Positions 1 through 12,401 of a stretch of DNA of 64,000 bases are shown here, piece by piece; position 1 is the stretch's first letter; the number at the start of each line of letters is the position of its first letter. Made by a program: the position numbers and the translations under genes. This stretch comes from Tritrichomonas musculus. Taxonomy: Eukaryota > Parabasalia > Tritrichomonadida > Tritrichomonadidae. The stretch is from contig JAPFFF010000003.1 in NCBI GenBank assembly GCA_039105265.1, positions 1,426,001-1,490,000 of the forward strand, in the 5' to 3' direction. The notes beneath the pieces are model-generated. The model was not told the origin of the DNA. It did not search any database and saw only the letters and a program-made list of their open reading frames with translations.

Positions 1-16
1 TCTTACTTTCGTCGAC

Positions 17-566
17 TTATGGTTTTACTTTGATCCGTTCTTTAGATAGAAGGTCAACAATTTCTTGATGATTTCTTCCTCTTGCATAGTCAATGGCAGC
101 TTTATAAAAAATTATTTCAAAAATTCCATAAATCATTCAATTTTTCAATCCAATGAAAAAAGTTGGATTTGAATAAAATGAATGTCTTTGATGTAAAATG
201 TCTTGAAGGTTGATATCAATACCTTCTTGGCTTATTAATAGTTCAACAATTTCTTTGTGGCCATTAAATGCAGCCCAAATCAACGCTGTATTATTAAATG
301 TTCGAATTAAATTCCATAAATCTTTCAATTTTTCAATCCAATGAAAAAAGTTAGATTTGAATTTTATGAATGTTTTTGATGTAAAATGTCTTGAATGTTG
401 ATATCAATGCCTTCTTGGATTATTAATAATTCAACAATTTCGTTATGGCCATTAAATGCAGCCCAAATCAACGCCGTCCTATTAAATGTTTGAGTTAAAT
501 TCCATAAATCTTTCAATTTTTCAATATCATGAAAAAGTTAGATTTGAATTTTATGAATGTTTTGTT
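17..566 (-). pseudogene. Decayed ankyrin-repeat array and C-terminus of ankyrin gene copy A
   Basis: This is the 3' part of the host ankyrin gene whose open N-terminal frame lies at 567-1745. Two composite units are visible (about 137-328 and 329-520). Each has an ankyrin motif of the type TALIWAAFNGHKEIVELLIS and a spacer of about 30 codons rich in Phe, Lys and Trp. A last partial repeat ends in LSKERIKVKP and a stop at 17-19. Unit length is not a multiple of three, so the reading frame changes from unit to unit and stops intervene. The array is almost base-for-base the same as the one at 16612-17161. It looks like a non-coding remnant of a longer ankyrin protein. Confidence 0.75.
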
Positions 567-1745
567 TTAAAACGCTGTTTGAATAATGAATATTTTAATT
601 GTTGCATTGATGTCAATGGTTCCTTCGGTCAAATAAAGTTTCACAAGTGTGTAATAATTAAATTCACATAAATAAAAAAGCATGTTTTTGTATTTCATGT
701 TCGCTGGGAAAAAACAGTAATTGTGTGATTCAACTGCATATCGATAAAGATTGTCAAAGTATTTGTTTTCAATGCTATTTTGTAGATCTTCTTCTTTGAT
801 TAAATTATCAATGATGTAGTTTGAAATTTCGTTGTGATGACATTTAATCGATTCGTTAAGAATTTCTTCATATTTATTTTCTGGTGGTGAAACATGATTG
901 TCTTCAAGATATTTGATCAGTTCTGCATTACAACTGTGAATCCCATAAATCCACATCGATGATGTCAGTTCAACTCCTTTCTTTTCCATGTATTTGATGA
1001 TGTCATTCGAGCCATAAAATGATGCATATTCAAGAAGACTGATTTCGTCTTTATCTGTCAAAAGTTGATTAGTTTCAAAAATTGATTTTTTAATGCAAAT
1101 TTCAAGTGACAAATTTCTTTGTTCTGTAAATCTGATAAATTCTTCGATTTCGTTATTTCGAATCAGTTCACATAAACAATCATCATTCAATCCTTCTCGT
1201 CGTTTTTCATAGAATTTGGATTCAGGTTCTTTATTCAGACGTTCAATAAATTCGGAATCTTCTAATGATTGATTCTCGCTGCAGTACTTTTCAATGTTTT
1301 CTTTTGTGAGAAACCGTTTGATTTCTGGTTGAAAATATTCACAATAGTTCTTTTCGACATATTCTGAACTCGTAATTATTGAAAAAATGGATTCATCAAT
1401 TATCATCACTTTTTCTTCAAGAAGAAATAGAAGCATTCTCTTGTTGTCTTTGAAAATGTTGAATATTTCGGAATTCGAAAAATATTTTTGGACATCTTGT
1501 TTGATTCCTCTTAAAAATCGCTCAAATTTACAAATAAAATTCACAAAACGATGATGATTGTTCACAATGCTGACTATTAATTGTAATAATGCTTTGAACA
1601 CATGTTCTTCGTTAATTAGTTGTTGTTTCGAGAAAAGATTAATGAAATTGTCATATTTGTCTTCGGTATCTGACTCATCTTCAAGAAATTCCAGAAGGGA
1701 ACTTTGAATACTTTTCATTTTATCAACAAATGTTTCGGAACTCAT
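567..1745 (-). CDS. DUF3447-like N-terminal part of ankyrin-repeat protein, copy A
   Basis: The open frame of 392 codons starts with MSSETFVDKMKSIQSSLLEF. It is acidic and helical, with pattern elements typical of the large trichomonad and amoebal DUF3447/ankyrin family: a short-helix N-terminal region (about residues 1-180), then degenerate ankyrin-like helices (for example LLEYASFYGSNDIIKYMEKK near residue 245). Family members act as protein-interaction scaffolds; no specific role can be read here. The frame stops just before the ankyrin array at 17-566, so the product would lack most repeats. The protein differs from copy C by one residue (Ser versus Asn near residue 59). Whether it is expressed or a recent pseudogene copy cannot be decided from sequence. 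Confidence 0.7.
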   Translation of the reverse strand: MSSETFVDKMKSIQSSLLEFLEDESDTEDKYDNFINLFSKQQLINEEHVFKALLQLIVSIVNNHHRFVNFICKFERFLRGIKQDVQKYFSNSEIFNIFKDNKRMLLFLLEEKVMIIDESIFSIITSSEYVEKNYCEYFQPEIKRFLTKENIEKYCSENQSLEDSEFIERLNKEPESKFYEKRREGLNDDCLCELIRNNEIEEFIRFTEQRNLSLEICIKKSIFETNQLLTDKDEISLLEYASFYGSNDIIKYMEKKGVELTSSMWIYGIHSCNAELIKYLEDNHVSPPENKYEEILNESIKCHHNEISNYIIDNLIKEEDLQNSIENKYFDNLYRYAVESHNYCFFPANMKYKNMLFYLCEFNYYTLVKLYLTEGTIDINATIKIFIIQTAF

Positions 1746-2199
1746 TTATCAAAATTTTAACAAAATTTTGTCCAAAATCTCTGAAATGTGATATGAAATA
1801 TATTTTTTATAATCTACATATACAGCAATTTTGGAAATAAAATATTATTATTTTTTTTTTTAGGAAACAAAATAGTATAATTTTAATTTTTTACAGAGTA
1901 GCTGCAACGAAATTTCTTGGACACGCCCTCTCAAAAAGTGGACTGTCAAATTGATTTTTCTCATTGGTAAGAAGGTTTTATGATTTTATAATAATATAAT
2001 ATAAAACTTAATTTTGAGCGTTTGCACTTTTTAAATAAAAGATTAAAATTCCTGGGAAAAATGTAAAAATTCACGATGCTAAAAATGCGCATGCGGTCAT
2101 CCTTTATTTGGTAAAAATATAAAATTAATTATAAATAAATAAATATCAAATATATGAGAATAATTCCTTGGTCGCGTTAAGCATAATTTTAATTTTATT
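1746..2199. other. Upstream region of copy A, no gene
   Basis: The first 150 bases (1746-1895) are shared with the upstream regions of copies B (14321-14468) and C (18341-18487). The part next to the start codon is also shared with copy D (reverse complement of about 19480-19558). It contains the near-palindrome aaaattttaacaaaatttt a few bases before the ATG, so this is the likely promoter region of the family. From about 1896 to 2199 the sequence is unique to this copy and no gene is seen. Confidence 0.5.
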
Positions 2200-2826
2200 C
2201 ATGAAGAGAATTATAAATCAAATAATGCTTTTTTATGATTTAACTAACTATCATCATATTATAAGCATGATTCGTTTGGTAAATTATTGATAAATATCAA
2301 AATAAATACTTATTGTGACGTTGATACCAAAATAAAAACAAAAGAAATTATTTGGATATTTGTGAAGTTTACATCATTAACGTATATAGAATTTTATTCA
2401 ATATTAAACCTCAATCCTAGATAAAATTGTAAAAAAAAAAATTTAAAAAATATTTTGATATGTTTGCCAGCACCAGATAAGTTAAAAGATAAACTATAGT
2501 TATCCCTTTGGTCTTTAATATAGAAGAAAATTTCTCTTTAAATTGAAAAATATTTTTTTGAATTTTGACCAAAAACGCATTAATTGAATAGCTTTCTTAT
2601 TAAAAAATAGAGATCATCTATATACAAATGCAATTTGATGGTTGAAAAGAAAAAATAATGACGAATATATGAATTATGACATTTTGAAATATCAATACAA
2701 TTTCAATTTTTTTTGATTAAATCTGAAAAAAAGTATATGATATGAAAAGATATCAACATCATGATACTATATTTTTAATTTATTTTTAATTTTGTTGATT
2801 ATGTTTCCTAAAAAAGTTCATTTAAA
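2200..2826. repeat. Duplicated non-coding block 1 (copy at 18870-19480)
   Basis: This block of about 0.6 kb is nearly identical, in the same orientation, to 18870-19480. Both begin at gagaattataaatcaaataatg and end at cctaaaaaagttcatttaaaat. It has no open frame of note. At 18870-19480 it lies directly upstream of ankyrin gene copy D. Here it lies upstream of copy A, which is on the opposite strand, so the block moved independently of gene orientation. Confidence 0.75.
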
Positions 2827-2837
2827 ATTTCGCAGTC

Positions 2838-4785
2838 TCACCTCTGAGAAGAATAATTTCAAAAAAATCTTGTTTCAAATTTAAAATTAATATATATCGA
2901 TATTTTAGATTGTAAAAGAAGAAAGAAGCCTTTACATCTATTTTTTATAAAACTTCAAAAATTTCAACGTTATTTCATCTTTGAAGTTTGATCATATTTT
3001 CATGTTGATGTGACTATAAAACATCTTTTATCATTATATCTGATAATTTTTCCAGTTGAATGAGAGCAGTTCTAGATTTTTTTTAAATTTAATACTAATA
3101 TTACATATTTTAAAAAATAGATATAATTTCACTTTCATATTTGAACATTTTATAAATTATTATTATGCTTTTTTGCCTTTCTATTCCATTTTTTCTACTA
3201 AATTTAAATTTGAGTAATTTTTATTTTTTCAAATAAATAATAACAAAACTTAAAAATACGATTATCACCAGAACTTTTTGATTAGTGATTAGCCGAATTT
3301 AACCAATAACCGATATTTTGTATTCAAGTTTTCGTTCATTCAAAAAGTTCTGATAATAATCGTCTTTGATCGGCATCTTCTCAATTTATCTTGGTGGATT
3401 TTTATATATCTGATTACTTTGCCTACAAGAAGAGTCGAAATCAGCCAATTTATAAATCATTCCTTCATATGTATAACTAGATCTCCTTATGCTTTGCTTT
3501 TATTTTTACAATTTGCTCAGATTTAAGGCGAAATCTTTTTTACAGTCTAGTCAAAAAATATGAAATCGTCAAAAAATTCTTATAAAAATGGAAAACACTC
3601 AATTTTTTTGAGTAAATATTGTATTATATATAATGAGTGTTTATAAAAAGAATTGATCAATTGAATTTGACCTTATTTCTTTGAAAAAGTAGCTTTCACA
3701 ACTTTTTAAGTATTGAGATCCTATAAATATTATCATCATTTCAGTTTATAGAAGAAGGAAATAACAAAGGAATGATGATTATAATCAATCAAATGGATCA
3801 TTTAACTTTCGAAATATATTTGAAAGTAATGAATTTCTTTCTTTTGACATCCTTCTCGACGTGAACTACACGTTGGAATTTTAATTGAGACAGTGTGAAT
3901 TCATATAGATTTAAATTTTATTATTTAATACTTAATTTAATACTTAATAAATCAATGTACACTTTTTGGTGGAGATAACTAATGCTTAATTGAATATCTT
4001 TAATTCCATTGGATGATAAAATCATACAAATTATATCATGAAAAAATTTCACAATCTGGTCTATGTTCAATATTAGCTATTGTATTTTTAATCTCAGGCA
4101 CAGATATTGAATTTTTATTCAACTTTGATCATTCTTGAAATAATGTAACCAAGTGCTTTTTGAACAGGAATATAAAACTTGTTTTCTTTACTGTAATGAT
4201 TCCTATACAACTTATATTGAATAGGACAACTTGCTGTGGGAGTAATTTTTTCTAAGAAAAATTTTACAAGTTCAGAATCTAACCACGAATTGTTGAAATT
4301 GTTCAAAATCAAATTTTATAAAAAAAAAAAAAATCAGTGATTAGTCGAACTTTTATAAATGCAGCAATTTTCAGTTAAATCAATCAAGAGTAACACTTTT
4401 TGGAGTCAAACATTTGATTGGTGCTGATAAATGCTTGCCAGACATTTCTAAAGAATCTGCTTGAAATGTCAGACTTTTGATTGATTTTCAACAACAAATG
4501 TCACCTGAATTAAAGAATTTAATGAACTAAGAAAAAACTCTGGATGAAAGTGATGAATTACACTCAAATCTTCAAAGATTCTATCAAAGATATTGAATCG
4601 ACCAGATTTATATTCAAAAAATGTAGATGCACTACTCCCAAATGGAACCATCAGATTCTTGATTCGTCTTTCTTGTGATAATATGCACACAAAAATATAT
4701 TCAATTACATCTTCGATCCAAAATAAATTGATAGAGACATGCTCTCAATTATATTCACATAAAATGAGACAAAATTGAATGTTTT
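2838..4785. repeat. Duplicated block 2 (copy at 14562-16503)
   Basis: About 1.94 kb is almost identical to 14562-16503 with only scattered differences. Both copies carry the same short open frames (65 codons at 4115-4312 minus; 73 codons at 4469-4690 minus; 61 codons overlapping on plus). The frames are short, overlap on both strands and match no family I recognise. They could be vestiges of another host gene: part of the block (about 4700-4785) is also similar, inverted, to 22436-22530. I would not call them genes. Confidence 0.75.
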
Positions 4786-6187
4786 TATTCTATCAAAAGG
4801 GGAGTCAAAATAGGTTTTTTATCGATCAAAGAATTATGATATATAAATAGGCAAAATAGATTTAATATGATATAATAAGAAAAAGTTAAATAGAACTTGT
4901 TGAATAATATAGTAGGGGAAAAAAGATAAATCAAAAAATATGAAATTTTATGAAAAAGTCAAACTTTTTGATAGAAAATAACTTTTTTCAATTCAAAATT
5001 TTTTATCCAATTTCAATTAAATTTTATAAAATAAATTTATCATCATAATCTTTATATTTTCTCTTTTTATATTCTTTAATTTTGTTTTTTATATATATAT
5101 TGAAAGTATTATATAGAAATATCTAAAAAATATATTTTTTTAGTTAGGATAAAACATCAAATAAATAATAAATATTTTTTAAAAAAGATGTTAAAAAATT
5201 ATTTTAAAAATGTGTTTATATAAACGTATTAGAAATATATTGAAATTAAATTATAAAATTAATAACATATATCATTAAGATGAAATATTTTTTTAAAATA
5301 AAAGTTTTTTAAAAGAAAAAAAACAAAGAAATTTTATAATTCATGTTAGAGTTTAAATGAATCCTAAAAGCATAATGGTTTGGTATATAATGCTGGACAT
5401 TAAACTAAGAAAGCATATATGAACTCTGGTATATCATCAACACCAGAAATTATCAAATAGAAATCATTTTTTTAAAACAATTGAAATATCATAATAATCA
5501 GATTTTTTCAAATGATACATCTATTTTTTTAAATTTAAATTCTTTCCATTTTCCCAGATTAAAAAATATTGATATCAAAAAGCTTTTATATGCTTTTAAA
5601 TCAACGTTATTATTAATATACCTTGAAAATTTATTAAATTATCTTTTAATTTGGTGTGTAAATCAGTAATATATTCATAAACAACCAAAAAAATTATTTT
5701 TAGATAAATCTTTTAAAAAGTTAGACTGAAACCTTTCAAATTTTATCCTAATCTCTGAAAAAAATTCTATTAAAGAAAAAATAATATTCTCAAAAATAAA
5801 ATAAAACAATTCAATTAAATGGTCTGGTTCGGCTCAAATTTTTTTTTTAAATGCTTGTCTTTGAAATTTATTTTTTTGTGATTATCTTTTAATTCCTACT
5901 ATTATTTTGTTTGAAGCCAAAAAAACGTAAATGCTATTTTACTTATATTTTCCAAAAATACTAATAGCAAATAGAAATATTCTTTAAGTAAATAGAAAAA
6001 ACATGTTTTGCAAAAAAATCAATATAATACTTAATAAAATAAGGCAATAATTAGAATATATGTTTTTATATTATTACAAAATGTATATAAATAAATATTA
6101 TTCATATATATATAATATAATTTAAGATAATTATATTTATTTAAAACAAAAAAACGTTAATATTTGAGAAAGAGATTCCCCTTTTTC
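4786..6187. other. AT-rich intergenic sequence, no gene seen
   Basis: The sequence is strongly AT-rich with homopolymer A and T runs. A 62-codon frame at 5481-5669 is low complexity (Leu, Asn, Lys, Ile) and looks random. Nothing here matches a gene, RNA or element that I can recognise. Confidence 0.6.
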
Positions 6188-6353
6188 GGGGATAAATCAA
6201 AAAAACCAATTCAATTTTTTTTGCTCTTTTCAATTTTCACTTTTTGTTAAGGTGCTTCTGATTCATTTTTTTTAAAAAAATCAAAAAAACCTAAAATCTT
6301 CAGAATTTTTCTCAAAAAAAAAGTTCCGTTAAAATCAAAAGCACCTAACCTTA
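6188..6353 (+). repeat. Left 166-bp inverted repeat
   Basis: It begins ggggataaatcaaaaaaacc and ends gcacctaacctta. By eye it is the exact reverse complement of 12114-12279 over its whole length, while the sequence outside and inside differs. Such identity contrasts with the strongly decayed interior. Confidence 0.8.
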
Positions 6354-9300
6354 CGTTTAGATTAAAAATACAGAAATCAATATATAAATACATTGTTTTG
6401 TAAACAATTTAAGCCGAATAAAATAGTAAACATAATATGCACTCTTTTAAATTTGATTATATTTTTAAAATTTGGTCGTAATTGGAAACTTTCAAAATCT
6501 CAATATATCTTGATTTTTAAAAACACCATATATACTAATTTTCTGAAAATAAAATACATTTTATTAACATTTCGGTACAAATAATTCTTTTTTTTGTGTA
6601 TATTTTATATTATTAATTTAATTTTAAATATGTGTAATTGTAAAAAATACTTATTATTCAATATAATTAAGGATAATATAAATATCAAAAATACAAGCAC
6701 ATATTTTTAATAATTTTATTATTAAAAATTGTTTCTGTCGCATATTATTATACCAAAATTATTTTTGTCATGAATATCAATATTAATCATATTTATTAAG
6801 TACAAATCCTTTGCATTGTTTATTTTATGCTAATTTTTAATTCTTCAATTAATTTTATATGAGTTAAACATATTTTATATTGAGGAAAAAATATATCAGA
6901 AATAAATTGAATGCTATTCAAATTTGAATATAATATAATTGATAAATAAAATATAAAAAAAACTAAAATATCTTTTTATAACAATAAAAAATATAATAAT
7001 AATTATATCAATAGTATTTTATATCTATTAAATATTCAAAAAAATAAATATGATCAACAAATGATATATTTATAGAGGTGTTTTCACCAATATTAAAAAC
7101 GTCATATTTTTTTTTGTGATCAATATTTTAAAATGAAATTTGGTATAATTTCATATTATCAGATTCTTAATAATATTGCACCACATATGAATTGTTTTAA
7201 GAATTTTGATAAAATAATTAAATTGAGTAATTTGAAATGACTTTTAGCACTTTTGATGTTTTTTATATCAATATAGCTTATACAAATATTCTAAAAGCAT
7301 TTTTAAGTATGAATTTCATCCTATATTAAAAAAACACTCAGAAAAATGAGTTTGTTTTTAAATGATTCCCACAGACTTTTTTCCATTACAGATTTTCTAG
7401 CAGTTTTTTATTTCTATTTTTAATATATTAATAAAAATAAAAACATTAAAATATTTTAAATATATCGAGTGAATTCAAGATATGATCATTTTAAGTTTTT
7501 ATCATCGTTCATTCAATTAATTTGTAACATAATTTAAATTTTTTTTATTTATATAACATATTTTTATAAATATTAATGCTTTTTATGTACAATAATAAAT
7601 CTATAAATTATATATTATAAATTGTATATCTTATAAAACTTGTTTTTATTATGATTTTATTATTTTGTATACTTGAGAGCTTAATTCAAATTTTTCAATT
7701 CGATCAATTTCATTAAATTTATGCTTTTTTCTTAGCTTTTAAAAAAGATTGAATATAAAAATAATAAAAATAATAAATATATGCATTTACTGTATATGAA
7801 TAAAACAATAAAAAAGATAAAAATAATATTTTTAAGAAATTTACAACATCTAATTGAAATTTGATAAACTAAACAAAAATAAATCATATTTATCTTATAA
7901 AAACTTTTATTTTTTGCAGATAAGTGTTATAATTAATCATAATCAGAAAAAAGCTTTTAATAATAGGTTTTATTGAATTAAAAAAGCTTACTTTTGAAAT
8001 TAAATATAAACATACAAATATAAATAATCTTCATAATTTATAATTACAATAAAAAAGTCATATTTTATTATTACTTTTAAGAATAAATGTAATAATAACT
8101 TTTCAATATTCTTCAGAATTTTCAAAAAAATTCAATCATATTTATTCAATTTTGATAAAATTTTAATCATTTATATCTTAAAATTTTGCGATAGTTTTTA
8201 GTTATAAATTTATAAATAATCTAATTTATTAAAAATATATATAATATTAAATTATTATGCAAATTACATGAGAAAATTATTGGTGAATACACCTCTATAT
8301 TTATTAATTATGGATTTTTTTTTTTAATAAAATAAAGAACTAATAGATAATTTTGACAAATATATAATAATAATTGTTCCTATATAAACAATATTTATTC
8401 TATTTACTTTATAATATCATCTAATATATCGGTTTGATATAAATAATTATCATTTTAATTATTTTTTGGATAAAACAAATAATTCAGATTAAGAACAATT
8501 TATAAATCATTTATAAAGTATTTATAACTGACTAAAGCAGGAAAAAATAGGCAATTGAATAAAATTCATCCTGAATCATCCATTTTTTTATGATTTTTGG
8601 TCTAATGAATATTATTAATTTATATATTTTCGTATGTTTATTAATAAATAATTGTTAATTCAACGATTTAGCCAGAAAATGAAATTTTAAAGTCATTCGT
8701 AAATGATTATAAAAAAATTTTTTTTTGTTTCATTATATTTCCTCAAATATTTATTTGCATAAATAGTATTTATTTTATATATAAGCAAACAGATTTATTT
8801 GAATTTAAAATGATAGGGATAATAAAAAAAATAATCAATTATTTTATACATTATTTAAAATATAAATATATACTCATATCATGCATAACAATAATATTTT
8901 ATCATGAATTTAATTTAATGTTATCAACTACTAGGAGAGAAGACAATTTTTTTTGAAGTAGACAGTTTTTTCCTAGACCTTTAAATGATATTTATTTATT
9001 TTATATGATAATGTAAATTATTCAATTTCTTTGAATAGTATAAAATGCAATATTTTGACTTATATCCAATAAATATTAATAAAAATAATATAATAATATA
9101 TGATATTATATAAAGATTTAAATATATAAAAATCAACTTTATAATCACTGCCTCACATCCAAATATATATAATATATTAATAATATTTTGAGTCCTCTGA
9201 ATGAAGTGATCAGATATATATAACCTATTAGTTGATGTAATATCATTAGGATTGAAAGAGAATAATACGGAGCATTCATAAATTTATCATAAATAGAATT

Positions 9301-9790
9301 ATAGTAATGTTAAGCAGTGCTCCAGATACTTTGTATCTTCCGTACATCTTTATCAACTTCTGGAGCTCTCCAAACAACTTACTCATATAGAGATCCCCTA
9401 TAGATTTCTATCTAAAGGTTATAATATAAACAATTCCCCAAATGAAATGAAACAAATTTATATCCTATATGAATCCTACCCAAAATACTAATAACTGATA
9501 TTTCTGCCATACATAATCTTCTATATACCGGCTACAATCATGTTACATGCTATTTGTGGCAAAGAACTCAATATATATGTTTAATTATGTCTATGAACTA
9601 TTAATATTTGACAATCCCATAAAGATAATCTAAAAATATGTTATTAAAATAGGTGTAATCGGATATATTAATGTGAAATCGTTTCTGAATGATTATATAG
9701 AAAGGTTTATAAATGGCATTAGCACGATTGAGGGAAATAATGAAGCTCTATTATGATAGATAATGATGAACTAGTTGTAATACTTATATC
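6354..9790. other. AT-rich sequence, no gene seen
   Basis: About 3.4 kb of A/T homopolymers and (TA)-rich stretches. The only open frame reported by length (6393-6584, 63 codons) is low complexity. From about 9180 onward GC content rises a little and the sequence looks like old coding DNA (for example 9300-9560), but no frame stays open and I cannot assign it to a family. Confidence 0.55.
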
Positions 9791-9893
9791 GATACTGTCT
9801 CCAGTGTTAGACAATTTCTAGGTAGAAAGCAAAATAGAGATTCTGACATATATGAACATGTTCGATATGTGAAACATATGAAGAAGAGAACTT

Positions 9894-10708
9894 AGTAGTA
9901 TAGGTTTGGCTGTGTGTTCTAAAAGACTGTCCAGATCTAACAGCACCAATGATATCACCAAAGCCATTTTTAAATATTTTTTCAATGTACTTATGAGGAT
10001 ACTTGTTAGAATTGTAGATATCATGGTCATGCATTCATATATTTTAAAATCAAGAAGATATGAGTGTGTTAAGAGTTTATTTTATCACAATGCTCATTTA
10101 GAAGTGTTTCGTAGAAACAGCCGGTGTATTCGATATATTCTTAATAACAATACCAGAAAACATGGCTTCCAAGAATATGGGGAACGTCCATTAGATTAAT
10201 TTTGTTGCATTTGAAAAAGAGATTTGTTCCATTAAAAGGTTTCATTAATAACTTTGAAATTATAAATAAATAATTTTTTATCATAAGAAATAAGAAGACG
10301 CTTAAACCTTTAAAAGATTTAAAACATAATGAAGGTTATTTGACGGTTAATTTGAATGGTGTAAACTATTAAAAACGCGTTATTATTGCTAAAATATTCT
10401 TGCCTAACGATGATCCTGCATCTTTATTTCCTTCGATTTATACCAACTGACTACACAAACCATGAAAAAGCAGAAGCTTATTTAGATGAAATATACTTAA
10501 AATGATATCATAACCGCGGTGAAAAGATTTGATATACCTTATGTCGAATTAGATTGGGATGAATGTGATGAAGTTCGTTTTGATGTAAAATGAATAAAAA
10601 ATAAGCATATTCTATCTATTTTTTTTCTTAAGCCTATCACTAGTGATATCATAGGTGCGGTTAGGTCTGGTCGCACGTTTAGGACTCACAGACCTAACGT
10701 ATACTACT
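9894..10708 (+). mobile_element. Relict Polinton/Maverick, internally deleted
   Basis: Both ends resemble the termini of the 25.7-kb Polinton at 33435-59094. The left end starts agtagtatag and continues with a diverged version of its TIR; the right end finishes with taacgtatactact. Between them are old copies of only its first two genes, the Rep-like endonuclease (to about 10199) and the HNH endonuclease (about 10203-10420), followed by unassigned old coding sequence up to the right end. It is old and carries many breaks. Flanking pentamers (aactt and atctt) match at four of five positions, so a decayed target duplication is possible. The flanks themselves look like old coding DNA. Confidence 0.7.
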
Positions 10709-10956
10709 ATCTTATTCGATATCGAACAAGTTATTTGAGAGATATCAATGTGAACTTCGCGATTGAATTAGGAATTGTATGTTTAAAATACGTTGAGAAG
10801 ATACATTATATAAGTTTGGTTGTGAGCAATTGGGTAAATTTGTTGCTGATGATGAATCCACTAATGATGAACCAGTTATTTGAAATATAAGTTTTTTTTT
10901 CCTTTTTGTATTTCAAATCACATATATTTTAAAAAATGTAATAAAAATATTAATTT

Positions 10957-11003
<47 letters not shown>

Positions 11004-12113
11004 TATATTAGAATTTTATTTAGTAATTATTGAGATATAATAGCATATATTTTTAAACAATATTCTGATATTATTTGGTCATAAGCTATTCAAAAAATAA
11101 CAAAATAATTATTAATAAAAATGAAAAAAAATTAATAATTTTTTTTTCTATACATCTATTTGCTTTTTTAAAACTTAATTACAATAAATAATATAAAAAT
11201 ATAAAGTTTTAAATAAGATAAAAACTAAAATGATTTAAACCTTAATCTTTCAAATTGTCTCAAATATGAATTTAAGCTATATCTTTTAATAAAATTGTTA
11301 TATTATTTTTTAAGAAGGTAAATAAAGGAATAAATAATAATTATAATATATTAAATATTTATAAAATGTCTATATAAAATTATGTTTTGAAATAAATAAA
11401 AGTAAAGTTGCGAATAATTAAAAATAAAAAACACTCTCAAATATTTTCAATTGTAGTTTTCAAAAATAAAATAACTATACAAATATCAATGTATAAATAT
11501 TTTGGGATATAAATTACAATTCATTACTATTTTAAATAAATGATTAACATTAATACATATTAAAATTAATTATATTTTTTAAACAATGTAAATAAAAAAA
11601 TTAAGACAATATCTTTTTATATCAGAAATATGCAAAAAAACATGCAAATTGAAGATATTTTGGGATCATTTTTGCTATCATATGCTTGAATATACTGTTT
11701 AAAAAAGACAACTTTCAAATTTTGATAATATTTATCAAAAATGAATAATGATTTTTTATATTAAATAATACTTGCTATGCATCATTTAAATATATATAGA
11801 ATCATTTAAATGAAAATTTTGTAGAATATTTATTTTTTTATACAAATAATAATTATCAGCAAATATAATATCTATCAAATATAATATTAACTATTTCAAG
11901 TTGTTTATCATCAATATATGTTTATAAAATCAGTTATTTAATGAGAAATAATAAAAATATAACTCAGATATCAAGGATTGTTTTTTAAGAGTCCTTTGAT
12001 TTTAATTATTTTTTCATATTTTAATAAAAACAATTATTGGAAAAGTTCTGTACAAAAGATTTTTTAATATCTGTTTTTGATAAAAAGAAAAGTGTATTTT
12101 TTGAATGAAAATA
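10709..12113. other. AT-rich sequence with a (TA)n tract, no gene seen
   Basis: The first 170 bases look like the end of an old coding region. A (TA)n microsatellite lies at about 10957-11000. The rest is A/T homopolymer-rich and holds no open frame of note. Confidence 0.55.
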
Positions 12114-12279
12114 TAAGGTTAGGTGCTTTTGATTTTAACGGAACTTTTTTTTTGAGAAAAATTCTGAAGATTTTAGGTTTTTTTGATTTTTTTAAAAAAA
12201 ATGAATCAGAAGCACCTTAACAAAAAGTGAAAATTGAAAAGAGCAAAAAAAATTGAATTGGTTTTTTTGATTTATCCCC
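12114..12279 (-). repeat. Right 166-bp inverted repeat
   Basis: Reverse complement of 6188-6353. Immediately outside it is a C-rich run, then tctatc and a 55-base poly-A tract (12293-12347), the same tctatc plus poly-A junction that follows duplicated block 2 at about 16507-16557. Confidence 0.8.
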
Positions 12280-12291
12280 CCCTTTTTCTAT

Positions 12292-12292
<1 letters not shown>

Positions 12293-12347
<55 letters not shown>
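12293..12347 (+). repeat. Poly-A tract of 55 bases
   Basis: An uninterrupted A run is followed by cataatgtagtaattaattt, the conserved 3' flank of the ankyrin gene copies. The same layout recurs at 16513-16557 before copy C. Because the genes are on the minus strand, the tract is poly-T in gene sense, so it is not a normal poly-A tail of a retrocopy. Confidence 0.9.
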
Positions 12348-12348
<1 letters not shown>

Positions 12349-12401
12349 ATAATGTAGTAATTAATTTTTATTAATCATTAATACTTCTTACTTTCGTCGA
12401 C

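Larger units (their letters stand above)
6188..12279. mobile_element. AT-rich 6.1-kb segment bounded by 166-bp inverted repeats
   Basis: The two ends (6188-6353 and 12114-12279) are inverted copies of each other, which is what a TIR DNA transposon or an inverted duplication would leave. The interior is extremely AT-rich and contains no long open frame, only the small Polinton relict at 9894-10708 and decayed coding-like sequence around it. No transposase is visible. The segment may be an old element that lost its genes, a Polinton-derived shell, or two copies of a short repeat in opposite orientation. The family is unknown. Confidence 0.45.

Noticed and set aside
4115-4778. Short open frames in duplicated block 2 (and their copies at 15834-16496)
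   Set aside because: They overlap on both strands, match no family I know, and their conservation equals that of the whole recent duplication.
9807-10199. Short frames around 9807-10199 as host genes
   Set aside because: They lie in the decayed Polinton relict; the plus frame is an old copy of the Rep-like gene and the minus frames are antisense.
12293-12347. Poly-A tract as the tail of a retrotransposed ankyrin gene
   Set aside because: The genes next to it are on the minus strand, so in gene sense it is poly-T at the 3' side beyond the shared flank. No target duplication was seen.
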